64,000 nucleotides of DNA from Clavelina lepadiformis (lineage: Eukaryota > Chordata > Ascidiacea > Aplousobranchia > Clavelinidae), in assembly GCF_947623445.1 (NCBI RefSeq), contig NC_135247.1, positions 17,796,501 to 17,860,500 on the forward strand, in the 5' to 3' direction. Position numbers and translations under genes: made by a program. Below, one piece after another: positions 12,600 to 24,951 of the stretch. Within the stretch, counting starts at the first letter, position 1; every line of letters begins with the position of its first letter. The notes under the pieces are model-generated. The model did no database searches. It was not told the DNA's origin and was given only the letters and a program-made list of their open reading frames with translations.

Positions 12600-14665
12600 A
12601 GGGCTCCATGCCTTCATCTGCCGCCAGTGAGATGGACCCTGCTGGGTTTTTCACCGCTGTTCGCCGGACGCTATTGGCTCTCCTGCACAATATAAGTATA
12701 TTTCAGTTACGTCACACTCTCATATTATAAGGTAATAAATGAAGTTTATGTCTAAGTAAACTTACGCGACTTTATTGAGATAAGTGAACAAGGCCAGTGG
12801 CGAGTCTTCGACGTGACCATCATCCACGTTGGTGACCTTAACCGGTACCCCCCGCTTAAACTCGATCGTCAGATAGACTGGGGTATCAGGGGCTTTTTCG
12901 GGGTCACAGATCATGACCAATGTTCGCCGGACACTGCGGGCTTCCCTGTACAAAGGTTTAATACATGGGTCACTGCCATGACGTTATGAAGCATAATAAA
13001 TGAAAATTGTTTTCAAAATCCCTCAGTTATCCCGATTCCGCTATCCTCATTGATAACCTTAACCGGCGTCTCTCCCTTAAAATTCAACCACCAGGTGGAC
13101 AGGGACTTTCCCGGGATCACAGGTCATCCACAACTGCGTCTGAGATGAGAGCTTGTTGAACGGTTTCTCCAACGTTTTTCGAGTCATCAGACGAGCAGTG
13201 TCAAGAATTTCAACTGCTGGTGTCAGACCGGTGAATACCGTACATCGGCATAAAATGCTACACGCAATTTCTTGAAACGTAGCGACACTTTTCATTGTTC
13301 TTATCGATCCATATAGTCTTTTATATGGAACATAAAATGAAGTTATGAAAAATCATTTTGTAGTTTCTGTAATTGTACGACTGCGCATTACCAATAATAC
13401 AGCTGCTGTGTAAAAAGTGCAGTCATACGCTTATTTCATGCTGCAAGGTCTGTACTTGGTGCAGCAGACATAGAAATATAACAAACTGCAGTATATTCAT
13501 GTTGGTTTCTTTTGTTTGTAAAGTTGTGCGGTCGACAACGTTTAAACACATTATTCCAGTTTACGAGTTGTTGACAACCTCGCAAGTCAAAAATATTTGT
13601 TTTGTACGATCAGATTCGAATGACAATAATCAGCAAACAGAATGAGTAATCAGAAATCAGCCTATTAGCGAACAACACAAGCAAAGTAGTCTCGAATCAA
13701 CACTTCAGCGAGCAACAAAATTTACGACTTCGCTCAAACAAGCATAATCACCTCGTGTGACCAGAGCTTAAATTATTTGGGGTGTTAGGGAAAACCCCTG
13801 GTATAGGACTTTTCCATTGCGTCAAAACCCGGATCCCAAAATTCTTAGCATAGCAGGACAACTTGAACAAATCTGGTTGTATCTTAAAGAGAAACGCTGC
13901 AAATATCAACTCAATTTTTTCATTTTATATGTTTGTTTCTTGACGACATCATCGTTAAACCAAGCACTTAAACGGTATTGCCATACGTATCTTCCCTGTG
14001 GGGCCGTGAACAGAATAGCGTAAATGCTATTGCCATTCGTTTTAAGCATTGCAAGGTATTGCGAATGACGTATACCTAGCGTGTACCTGTCTTTGCACCT
14101 TGCGTTTGCTCGCACGGCCGGCAAAATGAAGTCCCCTCTTGAAACGAGACTCATCTTGCAGTCAATAATGATTCCCTAATCAAAGTTAAATGAACGGTAA
14201 ACGCATAATAGTTTGCATTGGACGAAAGACAGTGGCCTCATTAAGGGGACTAATACGCTTTCGATTCAATTCTGTCATATCATAAGCTGAAACTATCAGG
14301 TAATAAATAAAAATTGAAAATCAATAAACAAAATTCTTTTATCTCCAAGGAAGCTTTTTCCATGGTAACCTCGACGCTGTCATCTTGTCCAATGTCAGTT
14401 TAATGAATAAAAAAACAAAAGATAATGTCGTGCCTGGGAACTTAAGCAAATGAAGTAGATCGCGCACGGAACTTTACAACTATCTGGATGAAATATTTGT
14501 TGTGCTGCGTGTCCACAAACCACGTGGTCAGAGTGGTTTGTCATATCTACTTATCATGAACGTAACGACTTCATAACCTTGCTCTAAAAGCCACACCAAA
14601 ACGCAGACTGTGTCGAGGCCACCACTATAGGCCAAAATCACTGTTCTTTTGAAAGGTTTGCTCAT
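12600..14665 (-). pseudogene. Decayed argininosuccinate synthase copy B
   Basis: Remnants occur in the order of the intact gene: exon 1 (14555-14665, SGGLDTVCVLVW in place of [12 protein letters not shown], donor GT lost), exon 2 (about 14343-14397), exon 3 (about 13988-14175), the start of exon 4 (about 13823-13885), exon 5 twice (about 13020-13220, strongly diverged, and 12769-12912, almost identical to the other copies) and part of exon 6 (about 12600-12690, with a second scrap near 12918-12960). I see no exon 7. Many frame breaks and lost splice sites make it a clear pseudogene. The young exon-5 patch inside old sequence points to later gene conversion or partial duplication. Confidence 0.88.
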
Positions 14666-16044
14666 TTTACTTTTTAAAATGTTTACACTGTAGTTGACAG
14701 ATGTTTCTTTCAACAGGCACACCGTACACGTAGATAAAATGTACTAAACAACTACAAAAGCAAGAAACAACAACAGTCTAGCAAAGACAAGCAAGTATGA
14801 ATCAAGAAAAAAAGTTATTCAGAAAACGCTTTCCTTGACTGCTAAAAAGCTTAACATTCTTTGTTTGATTCGCGTTTCGAGCGGCACGAAGCGATACATT
14901 GCCATTATAAATCATTCTGCAAGAGCAAAGTGCGAACTTGGGCCACTTGAAGCATGTCCGCCAAGATTCCTTCGACGGCAACACCAACAAAGCTTGCCGT
15001 CGACAGGAAATTTCCAAAGTAAAATATCTTTGCGGTGAACTGGTGTTACGGCCACACCGGCATGTTAGCAAAACAATGAATGTTTTGTTTTACAAACATT
15101 GTAGAAACGTATTTGGATCAAGTACAATGACTGGCAGTGTGTTAGGCGGGGTAACGATTTTCAGTTTTGCAATTCTTTTAACGATCGTGTCGTTTGCAAA
15201 CGTTTTCAACAGTGAGGAACTAGCAGCTGGTTTGGTTGGTTATAGTCAAGCTGATATACCAAAGATTACAAAACTGACACCACAGATTGTAATTTTCAGG
15301 TTTATTGATTTTTGCCGATTTACAAACCTTGCGATTGATCCTCAGAAACAATCAGTGATTGAAAAGCAGTAGAAGAAGCAGAAATGGTTAAAAATAACAC
15401 GAGATAAAAAGACACACCAGGTAAAACAATTCGGTAAATAAAGATTTCTTTACAATAATTTTGCTACGAAAAACCAAATGCCTACTTGCAATACACGTCT
15501 TAATAGCGGAATGTTCCTAAACTTGTTAGCGATCAAGGAAGTTGCCTGGTTGGGGAACCAAGATTTCTTTTTATAAATCGACCGACTGCATGACACCAAA
15601 TACGCGTAGTCAGCAACTTTTTTTGAGTTCGCCGCGCCCACATGGAAGGAACGCCGCAGAATGTTTCCGAGTTTTCTCGTTGTTTTATTTAATCGAAGGC
15701 GTTAGGATACGGCATTTAGAGTATTTGTATATATGTATGCTTATCACTGTTTTAGTAGACCAATTTCTTTTTTACCCGGAAAACCATTCACCTGTCAAAG
15801 CCGGAGATGTTCTGTTAAAGGTGGATGTATTTTTAGCAACGGGCGATTCAGCATTTACTTCGGCGCTAAGGCTGCGACCTTGGATCAAAATAACCGTCAC
15901 AATGACCGAACTAGATTTGGGCAACTTTGGGTGTTCAATTATTAATTACTTGTGTGTTCGTTGTATATAGTTACGGTGTTATAATATTATAACCTTATGT
16001 CCAAGTAGATCTTTATTCAAGGGGAAATAACTCGACCATAGCAA
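14666..16044. other. 5' flank of pseudogene B; no supported gene
   Basis: 14920-15080 is a diverged duplicate of the 5' flank of ASS1 copy A. Two open frames on the plus strand (about 14938-15372 and 15542-15970) look like chance: the first runs through this duplicated non-coding DNA and neither resembles a known family. Confidence 0.5.
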
Positions 16045-16296
16045 TTAAGTCTCAGCTTTTTCCTCAAGGAAAACGTTGTTCTCCACATTCAGCTTTTGAC
16101 GCCATTTTAACTTGCATTGTGGCATCACAAAGGAACCAGAAATATAAAAAAGTAACAAAAATAAAATGACGCCGAATGCGATGACGCAACCTCTGATTGC
16201 GTAGTAAAGGCTTCCAAGATTCGCGTTGTTCGATTCGCCAAAACTACCATTGTTGGGTATTGTTACGTTGTACGATGACGTAGTGTTGGTCGTCAT
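16045..16296 (-). CDS. Small single-pass membrane protein, N-glycosylated ectodomain (83 aa or longer)
   Basis: I do not recognise the family. The frame starts MTTNTTSSYNVTIPNNGS, with three N-glycosylation sequons (NTT, NVT, NGS). It then has one strong membrane segment (about residues 35-56, VIAFGVILFLLLFYI) and a short basic then acidic tail (KLKWRQKL, then EEKAET), consistent with N-out, C-in topology. Just upstream (16313 on) is a T-rich acceptor ending in AG, and the frame stays open through IILIV to it. The visible exon may therefore be the last exon of a slightly longer protein whose start lies upstream. It sits between the second and third argininosuccinate synthase copies on the same strand. 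Confidence 0.6.
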   Translation of the reverse strand: MTTNTTSSYNVTIPNNGSFGESNNANLGSLYYAIRGCVIAFGVILFLLLFYISGSFVMPQCKLKWRQKLNVENNVFLEEKAET

Positions 16297-16312
16297 GACA
16301 ATCAGTATGATC

Positions 16313-17263
16313 TAAAAAAAAGAAAATAACTGCAAAATGAACCAACTACTGTCTACTGCAATATAAAGGACCTGTGGTTGTAAAAAGCCAAACCACTGAT
16401 ATATTTTACTGCAAACTTTACCAGTTATATTTGTTCCTTATCTATCCAGGTTAGTGCTGTACTTTTCTGCTGCACACAGTCAATGGAGAAAAAGGAATAA
16501 CACGATACGATCTTTGGTGTAGCCTACTTCTAAAAATTTTTATTGATTTTTTCGGTAAAGCTTCTAAATGGTAAATAAACTTACCCGTTAGATGACGTTT
16601 TTCTTTAAGGTAGACCTAATTGTTGGTTTTTCTTTTTAATTGACTTTTTTCACAGATAAAACTCAAAATCTACTTCGATGCTTCTTCGTAACCAAGGATA
16701 TAAAATCTTAGGCTAAACAGTTTTCTAAGATCGTTCCATGACTGGCAGTTTATTCATATCTGCAGAATTGCACTACTGCACTACTTGGCCAGCCATCACC
16801 TTATAATTACCCCCTTGTGTTCTAGCGGCATCGCTACTTACGATAAATGCAATCAATTATTATTGATGCCCCCGGTAATTTAGGATTCAACTTAGTTTCT
16901 GTCAAACGATCGCACGAGCTTTAAGTGGTAAAAGCAAAATCTGCAGCCCGCAATTAATTGCATGGATTGACGGTCGAACAAAAATGTTTGATTAAAGACC
17001 ATATGGGACCATTTAATCATTAAGAGTTATGAGTAAAGTCGGTAAGTCCCTAATACAGCTCAAGGAAGTACTTGTAATTTATATTGTTTGTTTGAAAAGG
17101 CTTTAAAGATTTTGTTGAAAAATCTCAACGTGCAAACGAATGTGACTTGAGAAGAATAATATCTTCAAGAATTTCACGTATATTGGTGCCCTTCTACATT
17201 TGACCCGAGAAAGCAAGAAGCAGCGATTTCACCGTGTAAAATTTCACAAGTTTTATGCCATAG
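16313..17263. other. Intergenic between membrane protein and ASS1 copy C
   Basis: No recognisable gene. It may hold an upstream exon of the small membrane protein and the 3' end of copy C. Confidence 0.45.
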
Positions 17264-19306
17264 TCATTGGAAAGCTTTCTTCAGTCGCTTGTGTTCCTTG
17301 AGTCTGACCGCGTTGATTTTGATGAAACCTTCAGCGTCGTGTGGCTCATAATTGCCAGCCACGTCCATGCTGACCAGCTCTTCGTTGTAGAGCGAGTAGT
17401 CGGACTCGCGACCAGTGATGTAGACGTTGCCCTTGTATAACTTGACATTGACCTTGCCCTGAACATTCTCTTGACTTTTATCGATGCAATGACGAACATA
17501 CTCGCATTCCGGGCTGTACCATAGCCCTAGGAACGTAAGTTACTTAATAATACCCTATAGCTTTCGGTACTATATTTTTTCATTATATTTCACATATTAA
17601 ACCTATTCTGTCGTAAGTTTAGCAACCGATCTAGCATTAGCATTCTAGGTAAATGTTTCACTTGGTGACGCCATAAATTGAAGTTATTTGACTATCACAA
17701 GCATCTCACCATTGTAGACTTGGGTGCTGAATTGTACGGAAAGTGCTTGCTTGACTTTGCGGACCTCCCTGTCCATTGTGAGGAGCTCCAGGTCCTCGTG
17801 CGCCGCCAGTAGGACGGTTCCTGCCGGAGTTTCGTAAACTCCCCGGGATTTCATCCCGATAAATCGATTTTCGACGATGTCAATTCGCCCCACACCGTGA
17901 GCACCTCTGCACAATGTAAATACATTTCAGCTACGTCACACTCTCATATTATGAGGTAATAATTAAAGTTTATGTCTAAGTAACTTACGCTACTTTATTG
18001 AGATAAGTGAACAAGGCCAGTGGCGAGTCTTCGACGTGACCATCATCCACGTTGGTGACCTTAACCGGTACCCCCCGCTTAAACTTGATCGTCAGATAGA
18101 CTGGGGTATCAGGGGCTTTTTCGGGGTCACAGGTCGTCCTGTACATCTCAGGTAAGGGTTTGTTGGCCGGGTTCTCCAACATTCCACCTTCGTAACTACA
18201 GACGAAGGAATAAAAGTTAACCAATCTGTTCAAACTGCTGCATCGCACCTACAGCCTCACGTCCTTTTAGCTTAAGTACCTTATGTGCATCAAGTTATAG
18301 TCCATGCTCCATGGATTCTTTTTGGAGGCAGACACTGGAATGTTACGAGCTGCAGCGTAATCAAGTAACTCGCCTCTGCCTGGGAAGTTTTTTACAAATT
18401 CTGGGTCTCTCCATGGCGCCACCACCCGGATCTCAGGATTTAGTGCAAAGCAGGACAATTCAAAACGAACCTGGTCATTTCCCTAAAGACAAAAGAAAAC
18501 GCACAATCAATTTCAGTTTCATCGTGTTAAGTTTATTCTATTTTATTCAATTGTAAACGTTTGATTTTACTGAAAGTTATTTTACCAATTAATTGATTAA
18601 TATTTACTTTTCCTGTGGCTCCGTGAGCAATCGTGGTGCAGGATTCCTTGCGTGCCGCTTCCACCATATTTCGGGCGATGCAAGGTCTTGCAAGTGCTGT
18701 ACCTAGCGGGTACCTGTCCTCGTACCTTGCGTTTGCTTGTACGGCCGGCCAAATGAAATTCTCAACAAATTATGTCTTGCAATCGACAATGTACATCTAA
18801 CCGAAGATGGAAAAGCGAATATATTGGTGTCATACTATTTGAGGTTAACGTAAAATGCATTTTGTGACTGTATTAGGTTGTAATCAAAAATATTTCAGTT
18901 TGAATCGACTCTTTACCTAATGTGGTTGGGCAATGATTATACATTCAAAATGAACAACAAGCCAAACCTTTTTAGCTCCGAGCTTTAAAGCTTTTTCCCT
19001 CGCAGCTTCGAAATCTTCTTCTTGTCCAACGTTGGCCTGATGACGTCAAATAGAACAAAACACCAATGTTACCTGACAACCAAGCCTATATAAGCAATGG
19101 AAACTATTACAACAATACTGCTTAATTGCGCTGTATTTGTGTCGACCTAATCACATCGAGTAAGTTATAACTTAGCTCATCACATCTACACATACCATGA
19201 AGGTTATAACTTCATAACCTTGTTCTTGAAGCCAAACCAAGATGCAGGAAGTGTCGAGGCCACCGCTATAGGCCAACACTGCTGTTCCTTTGGACGGTTT
19301 GCTCAT
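17264..19306 (-). pseudogene. Argininosuccinate synthase copy C, near-intact but with one in-frame stop
   Basis: Minus-strand exons: 19196-19306, 18968-19036, 18608-18796, 18280-18482, 17989-18195, 17710-17906, 17264-17526. All seven have exactly the same lengths and phases as copy A, and all splice sites are GT-AG. The coding sequence is nearly identical to copy A. However, codon 69, Glu (GAA) in copy A, reads TAA here (TTA at 18770-18772 on the plus strand), leaving only 68 residues. Every other exon is open, so this is a very young pseudogene, a null allele or a base-call error. A substitution unlike copy A (ANVGQ for ADVGQ, matching vertebrate ANIGQ) shows it is not just an assembly duplicate. 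Confidence 0.85.
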
Positions 19307-21204
19307 TTTTCTATTGAGTCGACCTTCAGTTAATAATATAATCTCTTTTGCGTAGATCTGGTGCTGAATTCAGCAAGAAACAGAAAATTGTAAAGACACC
19401 AAGTTGAGCAATTTCTCATGCAACTACTATGCTCATGCAACTGTTTGGAAACGTATTCTATCTTGCGTGAACGTTGAATGAACCTAAAACGTGTAAATAG
19501 AATTATTATTTTCTGTGATAATCTCCTCCACCTGCCAAGTATAAAATCGTCGGTAAAAAGATCGAGAGATCCATGCCCTCAGTCAACCTATAACCGCGTT
19601 ATACTGTAGCTCATGCTGTGACAGGAAAACCAGCAAAACGCGTTAAAACGGGAAATGTAAAACGGAAATATAGACTGACATCTGTGTGAAGAGCTGTTAC
19701 CGCCAGAAAAACGTTTACAGCAACAAACGTGCTCAAGTATGTTGGCCTTGGTTGCTTTGAAATTGTGAGAGAATTTGTGAAGATACGCAGTGATGTTTCA
19801 TTTAATGTTTCAGCAAACTTATTTTTCAATTGTACACTATTACTATACAATGTGCATCAACTTCAACGTTCAAACCGAACCCATGTTTTTGCTATATAAT
19901 TTGCTTCATACTTGCACATAACTCACACTTACCAACCAACAAAAAGGATTGCAAGATTTAGCAAGGGTTGCGTTTACGCAACAAACATCGGGCTACAGTT
20001 CTCCCCATAGTAGAAAAAGCAGCAGAAGGCGTCGAAAATGGGAAATGTGAAAAGGAAATGCGGTCTCTTGGTGCTGGTGGCAATGTACTGGGACAACGTG
20101 GTAATGTTTGGTTTTTGTTAATAAAGACGCTTGTAAGCAAGATGTGAGATGCAAAATGCTTTAAGTGTAGTAGCTTATGTTTTGTTGTCTATGCTATTGC
20201 AAACGTGGGCGCTACGTGGTACAGAAAGTGTCAGATTGATTTTAGTCGTTGGCAAACTGCTCCAACATTGAGCAATTACAACAGTTGATTTAGTTGGGCG
20301 CAATACAACATTTTACAAAATTGTTACTACAGGTTATGCTCAGTTTTGTTGATTCTTGCTAAGCTATGAACACGACGACTGTTTGAAGGATATTCAACCA
20401 CTGAAGTATAGGAGCCGGGACTATGTAGAAGAGGTTGACAGAAACTTTGTCGATTTTTTTTTTGTTTCTTGAGCACGTCTGAAGTGTGTAACTGCGTACT
20501 GGAAACGTTAAAACAAAACGACTGTAGGGCACCAGCGTCGACCAATCGATTAAAAAGCACTACAAGCCTAACTTTGTTCTATCTTTGAAAGAAATGAAAA
20601 CGGTACTTTCCCTCACTCGAGATAGTATTTGGCTTTCTTTGAATGAGACCAAGTGGCCACTTGAAGCGCAGTTTGCTAAATCAAATTGCCTTCTAAATTG
20701 TCTGGCACATTTCTCAGGCGGGTTAAGCCCTTTATCGACCATAGGAGGTCACTACACCTGCTTCTTAAGATTCCTTGGCTAGAAATTGAAACCAGTTTAA
20801 AGAAAACTTCCAGCACGCACGCGTTGGTTACATGACGCTGCGCACTTGCTGTTGGAGATGCTTTGATTGAAGTATAATGTAATTTTTCTAATGAAACCGA
20901 CTAAATGTTTTGTTAAAACCGGTTCAAGGATCTGCTGTAGCGCGTGTCCACATTCCCAGAATAGAAGATAGATAGCGCATAAAACAATAATAAGACAGAT
21001 AAGACAAGTCATTAGAATTTCAGGACGATGTTACGGTGCTGTATTGAAACTGATTATTCTTCTTATTGGGAAGCCATTATATTTATAGGATGCAACAAAC
21101 AATGCTGTAAACTAACGTCAAAATAACACTTTGTTTAAAACTATTTGTCGTTTAATCGCAGTTTTCTCTTTCATTTCAATATTTAGCAGTGAGAAGTACC
21201 CAGG
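19307..21204. other. Intergenic; no supported gene
   Basis: This is the upstream side of ASS1 copy C and the 5' flank of the coiled-coil gene. There is a weak internal repeat: about 40 bases near 19630-19670 and 20025-20065 match at roughly 80 percent (core gggaaatgt). No splice-consistent coding frame was found. Confidence 0.5.
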
Positions 21205-24200
21205 ATGGGAAATGTCAACGGTACAGCAACAGTAGGCAAGATAGTGACGCTCGGTGGCAAACGGCACAGCCACAAAGAGAGCACAAAGCCGCATAAAATA
21301 AAGCCACGCCGTTCCAAATCTAAAACACTTGCAGCAAGTGAAGATACGAAGTCCGCACTACAACAGGGAGCAAATATTAACGACCGAGACGACAAATCAA
21401 GCAAACAACGTACAGAATCCAATACAGAGGACATCAAGGATATATCCAAATCTACACTTACTCCTTCACTAAATACCAACAATCAAAATGACACAAATGT
21501 AATAGCAAAACCAAACATGCAATCTCTGTACTGTGCAAACAAACCGAAACAAACTGACATGAAGACCATGGAAACAGTTGAAAAAAGAGATAAGCAGCCA
21601 TCCTTGAAGACATCGGATGAGATGAAGAAGCCAAAGATGAATAAAAAGATGCCGAGAATCCTCAATTGCCAAAGCTCCTCCACTGATTTCGCGTCCAGTT
21701 TCTCCAACTTGAGTTTGAAGAGGTTGCTCCGACCGAAACAAAAGGACCGCAAGGTGGAACGCGATTGGGAGCGAGAAGAAATGCGGTGAGAGGACAAACT
21801 GAGGGTTTTGTGATTAAAAACATCGATTATGTTTTCACATATTTACATCTTTGCTAATGATAAAAAGCTTATTTTAGGGCCGTTATAAACATTTAATATT
21901 GTCAAAAAGTCTGATTTTTAACGACTTTGCATATTAGATTCCTTGTAATTATATCTACGTTGCCGTCATATTCACCTTTGATAATCACACTCAGTATTAG
22001 GATGGAATATGAAAAAGCTGAGACTCAGATAAGAAACTCGGTAATGGACGAGCAACGAGCAAAGGCGCAGGCCCAATCCTGGAGATCTCGCCTTGAAAAG
22101 TTGACAACAGAACATCGGGACCGACTCTTTAAACAGGCCGACTCTCTGCACTCCAGACTCCGTCAGGCGGAGAAACTTCTCACGTATCACGAGGCTCGAG
22201 CAAAGCGACTTCATGACAAAAACAGTCAAATGAAAGGTTTTCAAATTTCATCATACAACGCTGTTACTGTCAGCTTTTCTACGTTAAAATATTTCTTAAA
22301 TGTTTTGCAAGATTCATGATGTAATATGTAGGCTACATGAATGGTTAACCTGTTTTCTAGATTAAAATTGCCATTGCTTTCTGATTTAGTAGTTACGTTT
22401 TATTCTATAGACTTGATCAACAGCGTGAAAGAAGAAGCCCGTTCACTTCGGGTTGAAGGTGAAAAGAAGCGTGTGGCGAGTCAGCGAAAGTTCGAAGAGA
22501 AATTCTCGGCGATGGAGCAGCAGCTGGTCAAGTTAAGAGAAAAAATAAAAGAGGCTAATTTAAAGGAATTAAGTAAAGGTTCAATGTTCTCGCATAAATC
22601 AAAGAGACAACTCCCGACTGAAAAGTCAAACCAGGTTGCATTTGTCGCCTCTCTGCGCCCCGATCATTTTCAACAAAATCAACCGGGCAGAAAAATCAAC
22701 TGTGCTACCTCCCCGCGATGTGGATCTTATTCCCGGTACTCTAACTTGCCCCCTTCAACGTATTACCCCAAGACGATTGCACCAGCTAGAAGCTTATTAC
22801 CTGCCCAAGCCTATACCCCTAGCTTCTATCCTCCACACCATGAAACAACTAGGACCATAAACCGGTATACTGCCTATTCGGACAAGAACTGTCGCTCATT
22901 TGAAACAGACTGTTTTCCCGCTGCGGTACCTGCCGTACGGCAACCGGTACAAGTAGCAGAACACGTCACGTCGACTTCGCCACAGCGTTCAAGTTATCTG
23001 CCGACTTACACTTCACAAGAATATGTCGTCTTGTCGAATCCGAGAAAGCGGTTTACGCCAGTGGTGGTGAAGTCTCCTGTACCGGTAAAACCGGTACAGA
23101 TTCACGAAAGTGTGCCGGTGCTGGAAGACGAATTTATAAAGACATCACTTCCCCTACCATCCACCGGTGTACCTTTGAAACGGTTCGCTCATCATTCCTC
23201 CAGTACCGGCTCAAAAAGATGTGATTTTTCTCCGCCTTCCAGATACACCAACTTTTCAAATACCTCGAGAAGAAGTCACGCTCACGCCGAATTATTTAAC
23301 AGAAATTCTGGCTGCTTTCATTGTAGTTGTTCCGGCCACGAATCTGCGGCAAGCGAACCGCTCCGACCGGTCACAATGGTTTTTCACAACCAAGCTTACA
23401 GTAAGCAGAGGAAATGTAACTCTAGCTCAATACCTAATTGCAAAACAAGTACACGACAAAGCCGCCCAACTTCAATTCTAAAACCAAGTGCTCCCATATA
23501 TGAAGCTGACCATGGGATTCCCACCGACTGTGCCAAGCGGTTAAAAACCCGAACCACGAGACGGCGCCCTGGGTGCACACAATCAACTCTGCTTTCGTCG
23601 CCAGGTGACGCAAACACGTTAACATCTGACGACGATCTCCTGAAAGACGTCGGGAGCTCTTACAGCGCTCTTACCAGTTCCGTCGGTTCAGGAACGACGC
23701 GACAGAGCACCCGCGGGATCGAGAGCTCTCTTGTTTCGCCCAACTCCGTGAAGTTAGTCAACGATTGCGAAGACGTGACGTCATTGTATAATGACGTCAT
23801 AAAAAGAGATCTCGAGACGCTTTCTTCAAACGAATCAAAGAAAAAGATGGTGAACGCAGGGGAAGGCGCTTTTGTTACACCTGGGTAAGATTAGGCTCAG
23901 GGGAATCCCGGTCCCTGAAATTATTTTTGCTCTGTGTAATTTTAGGAATAGTCTATCTTTTCAGAACAAGTGCTAATAAGTCAAAATTCAAAAGTTAAGC
24001 TTTTGTGAAAATCATTTTATTATCATTTTTTCAAATACCACTTGTGCTCAATGCCTTAATCTAATCGCGTGTTCAGTGAGGATGCTGCAAGCAACCAAGA
24101 TATACTGTCATGCACCATTGCGTCCGATATTGTAAAAACATCTTCAGAAACATAATGACGACTTCCATTAAGCCTCGTTGTCGTTGTGAATATAATGGGA

Positions 24201-24356
24201 GAATTCTCTTTCAGATCATCGAGGAATTCAGACCAGAATGGATTAAGACAAGTAAAAATTAGAAGCGAACCAACTTCTCCTTATGACATCATAAGCAAAA
24301 AGAAGAAGCCATCTTTACGTTCCAGGAACCAGGGCTACAGAATCTCTACAAAATGA
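21205..24356 (+). CDS. 810-residue coiled-coil protein, probably N-myristoylated
   Basis: I do not recognise the family. Four exons (21205-21785, 22001-22236, 22411-23884, 24215-24356) sum to 2433 bases with consistent phases and GT-AG sites, giving 810 residues. The start MGNVNGT fits the N-myristoylation rule (Gly2, small residue at position 6). Residues 1-190 are basic, Lys/Ser/Thr-rich and likely disordered. About 190-320 is a charged heptad-like region (EREEMRMEYEKAETQIRN, then LEKLTTEHRDRLFKQ and EEKFSAMEQQLVKLREKI), a predicted coiled coil. The remainder is Ser/Pro/Thr-rich and disordered, ending in a basic tail. A membrane-tethered scaffold is a reasonable guess only. Poly(A) signals follow at 24430-24441. 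Confidence 0.85.
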
Positions 24357-24429
24357 TGATGTGTTCGTTTCGCTGCAATCGCCTTTTTCGTTGTTCTTTT
24401 TTCTTGAACATTTATTTCTTCTTTGTAAA

Positions 24430-24441
24430 AATAAAAATAAA
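24430..24441 (+). promoter_or_regulatory. Tandem AATAAA polyadenylation signals
   Basis: Two adjacent AATAAA hexamers (24430-24435 and 24436-24441) lie about 75 bases after the stop of the coiled-coil gene. Confidence 0.7.
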
Positions 24442-24951
24442 TCTGATTCACTCTGTTATCTTTCAAGTCACGTGACAGTGAAGGTCTGATGAGCGCAAAT
24501 GACGACGTGATGCTGCAGATTCTGTGGTTTTCAGGTTTCCAAAAACAACCCGTGTTGTTCTCCTGTCCCGTTCACATCATGTCTAAAATATACCGATCTT
24601 ATCCAATAACAACAAACACGGCTCTTTGCTAGTACTTAGCTGGTACTTACCAGGGAAAACACGCAAACCAACTTCAGAACATCTGCTTTAGCTCTACGTA
24701 AATGTACGATCATCATCATTATGTATTGGGCGTGTGAATTTTGCAACGGAACAACCACATTTCACGGAATCAGTTTAATCAACAAGGTGTTTTTGATGAG
24801 TTCAGAAGAATATTTTAAAATGAAGGTTTCGTGTCTTTGTCGTGGCTAAGTAGCAATGTAATGTGCAAAACAAGTTATATGATGTAGTGCAAAGTTATAA
24901 AAAAAACACAAAATGTCATCCGAATGATTCCATAAATATCAGTTTATTCAT
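24442..24951. other. Intergenic, convergent 3' ends
   Basis: Nothing recognisable between the coiled-coil gene (+) and the 7TM gene (-). Confidence 0.5.

Noticed and set aside
14938-15372. 144-codon plus-strand open frame with a hydrophobic stretch
   Set aside because: It runs through DNA that is a diverged copy of the ASS1 5' flank; no domain, no splice partner.
15542-15970. 142-codon plus-strand open frame
   Set aside because: No recognisable family, mixed composition and an alternative open frame of similar quality overlaps it; probably chance.
19611-20140. Two weakly similar 40-base blocks that might mark a transposon
   Set aside because: Similarity is short and no terminal repeats or target duplication could be found.
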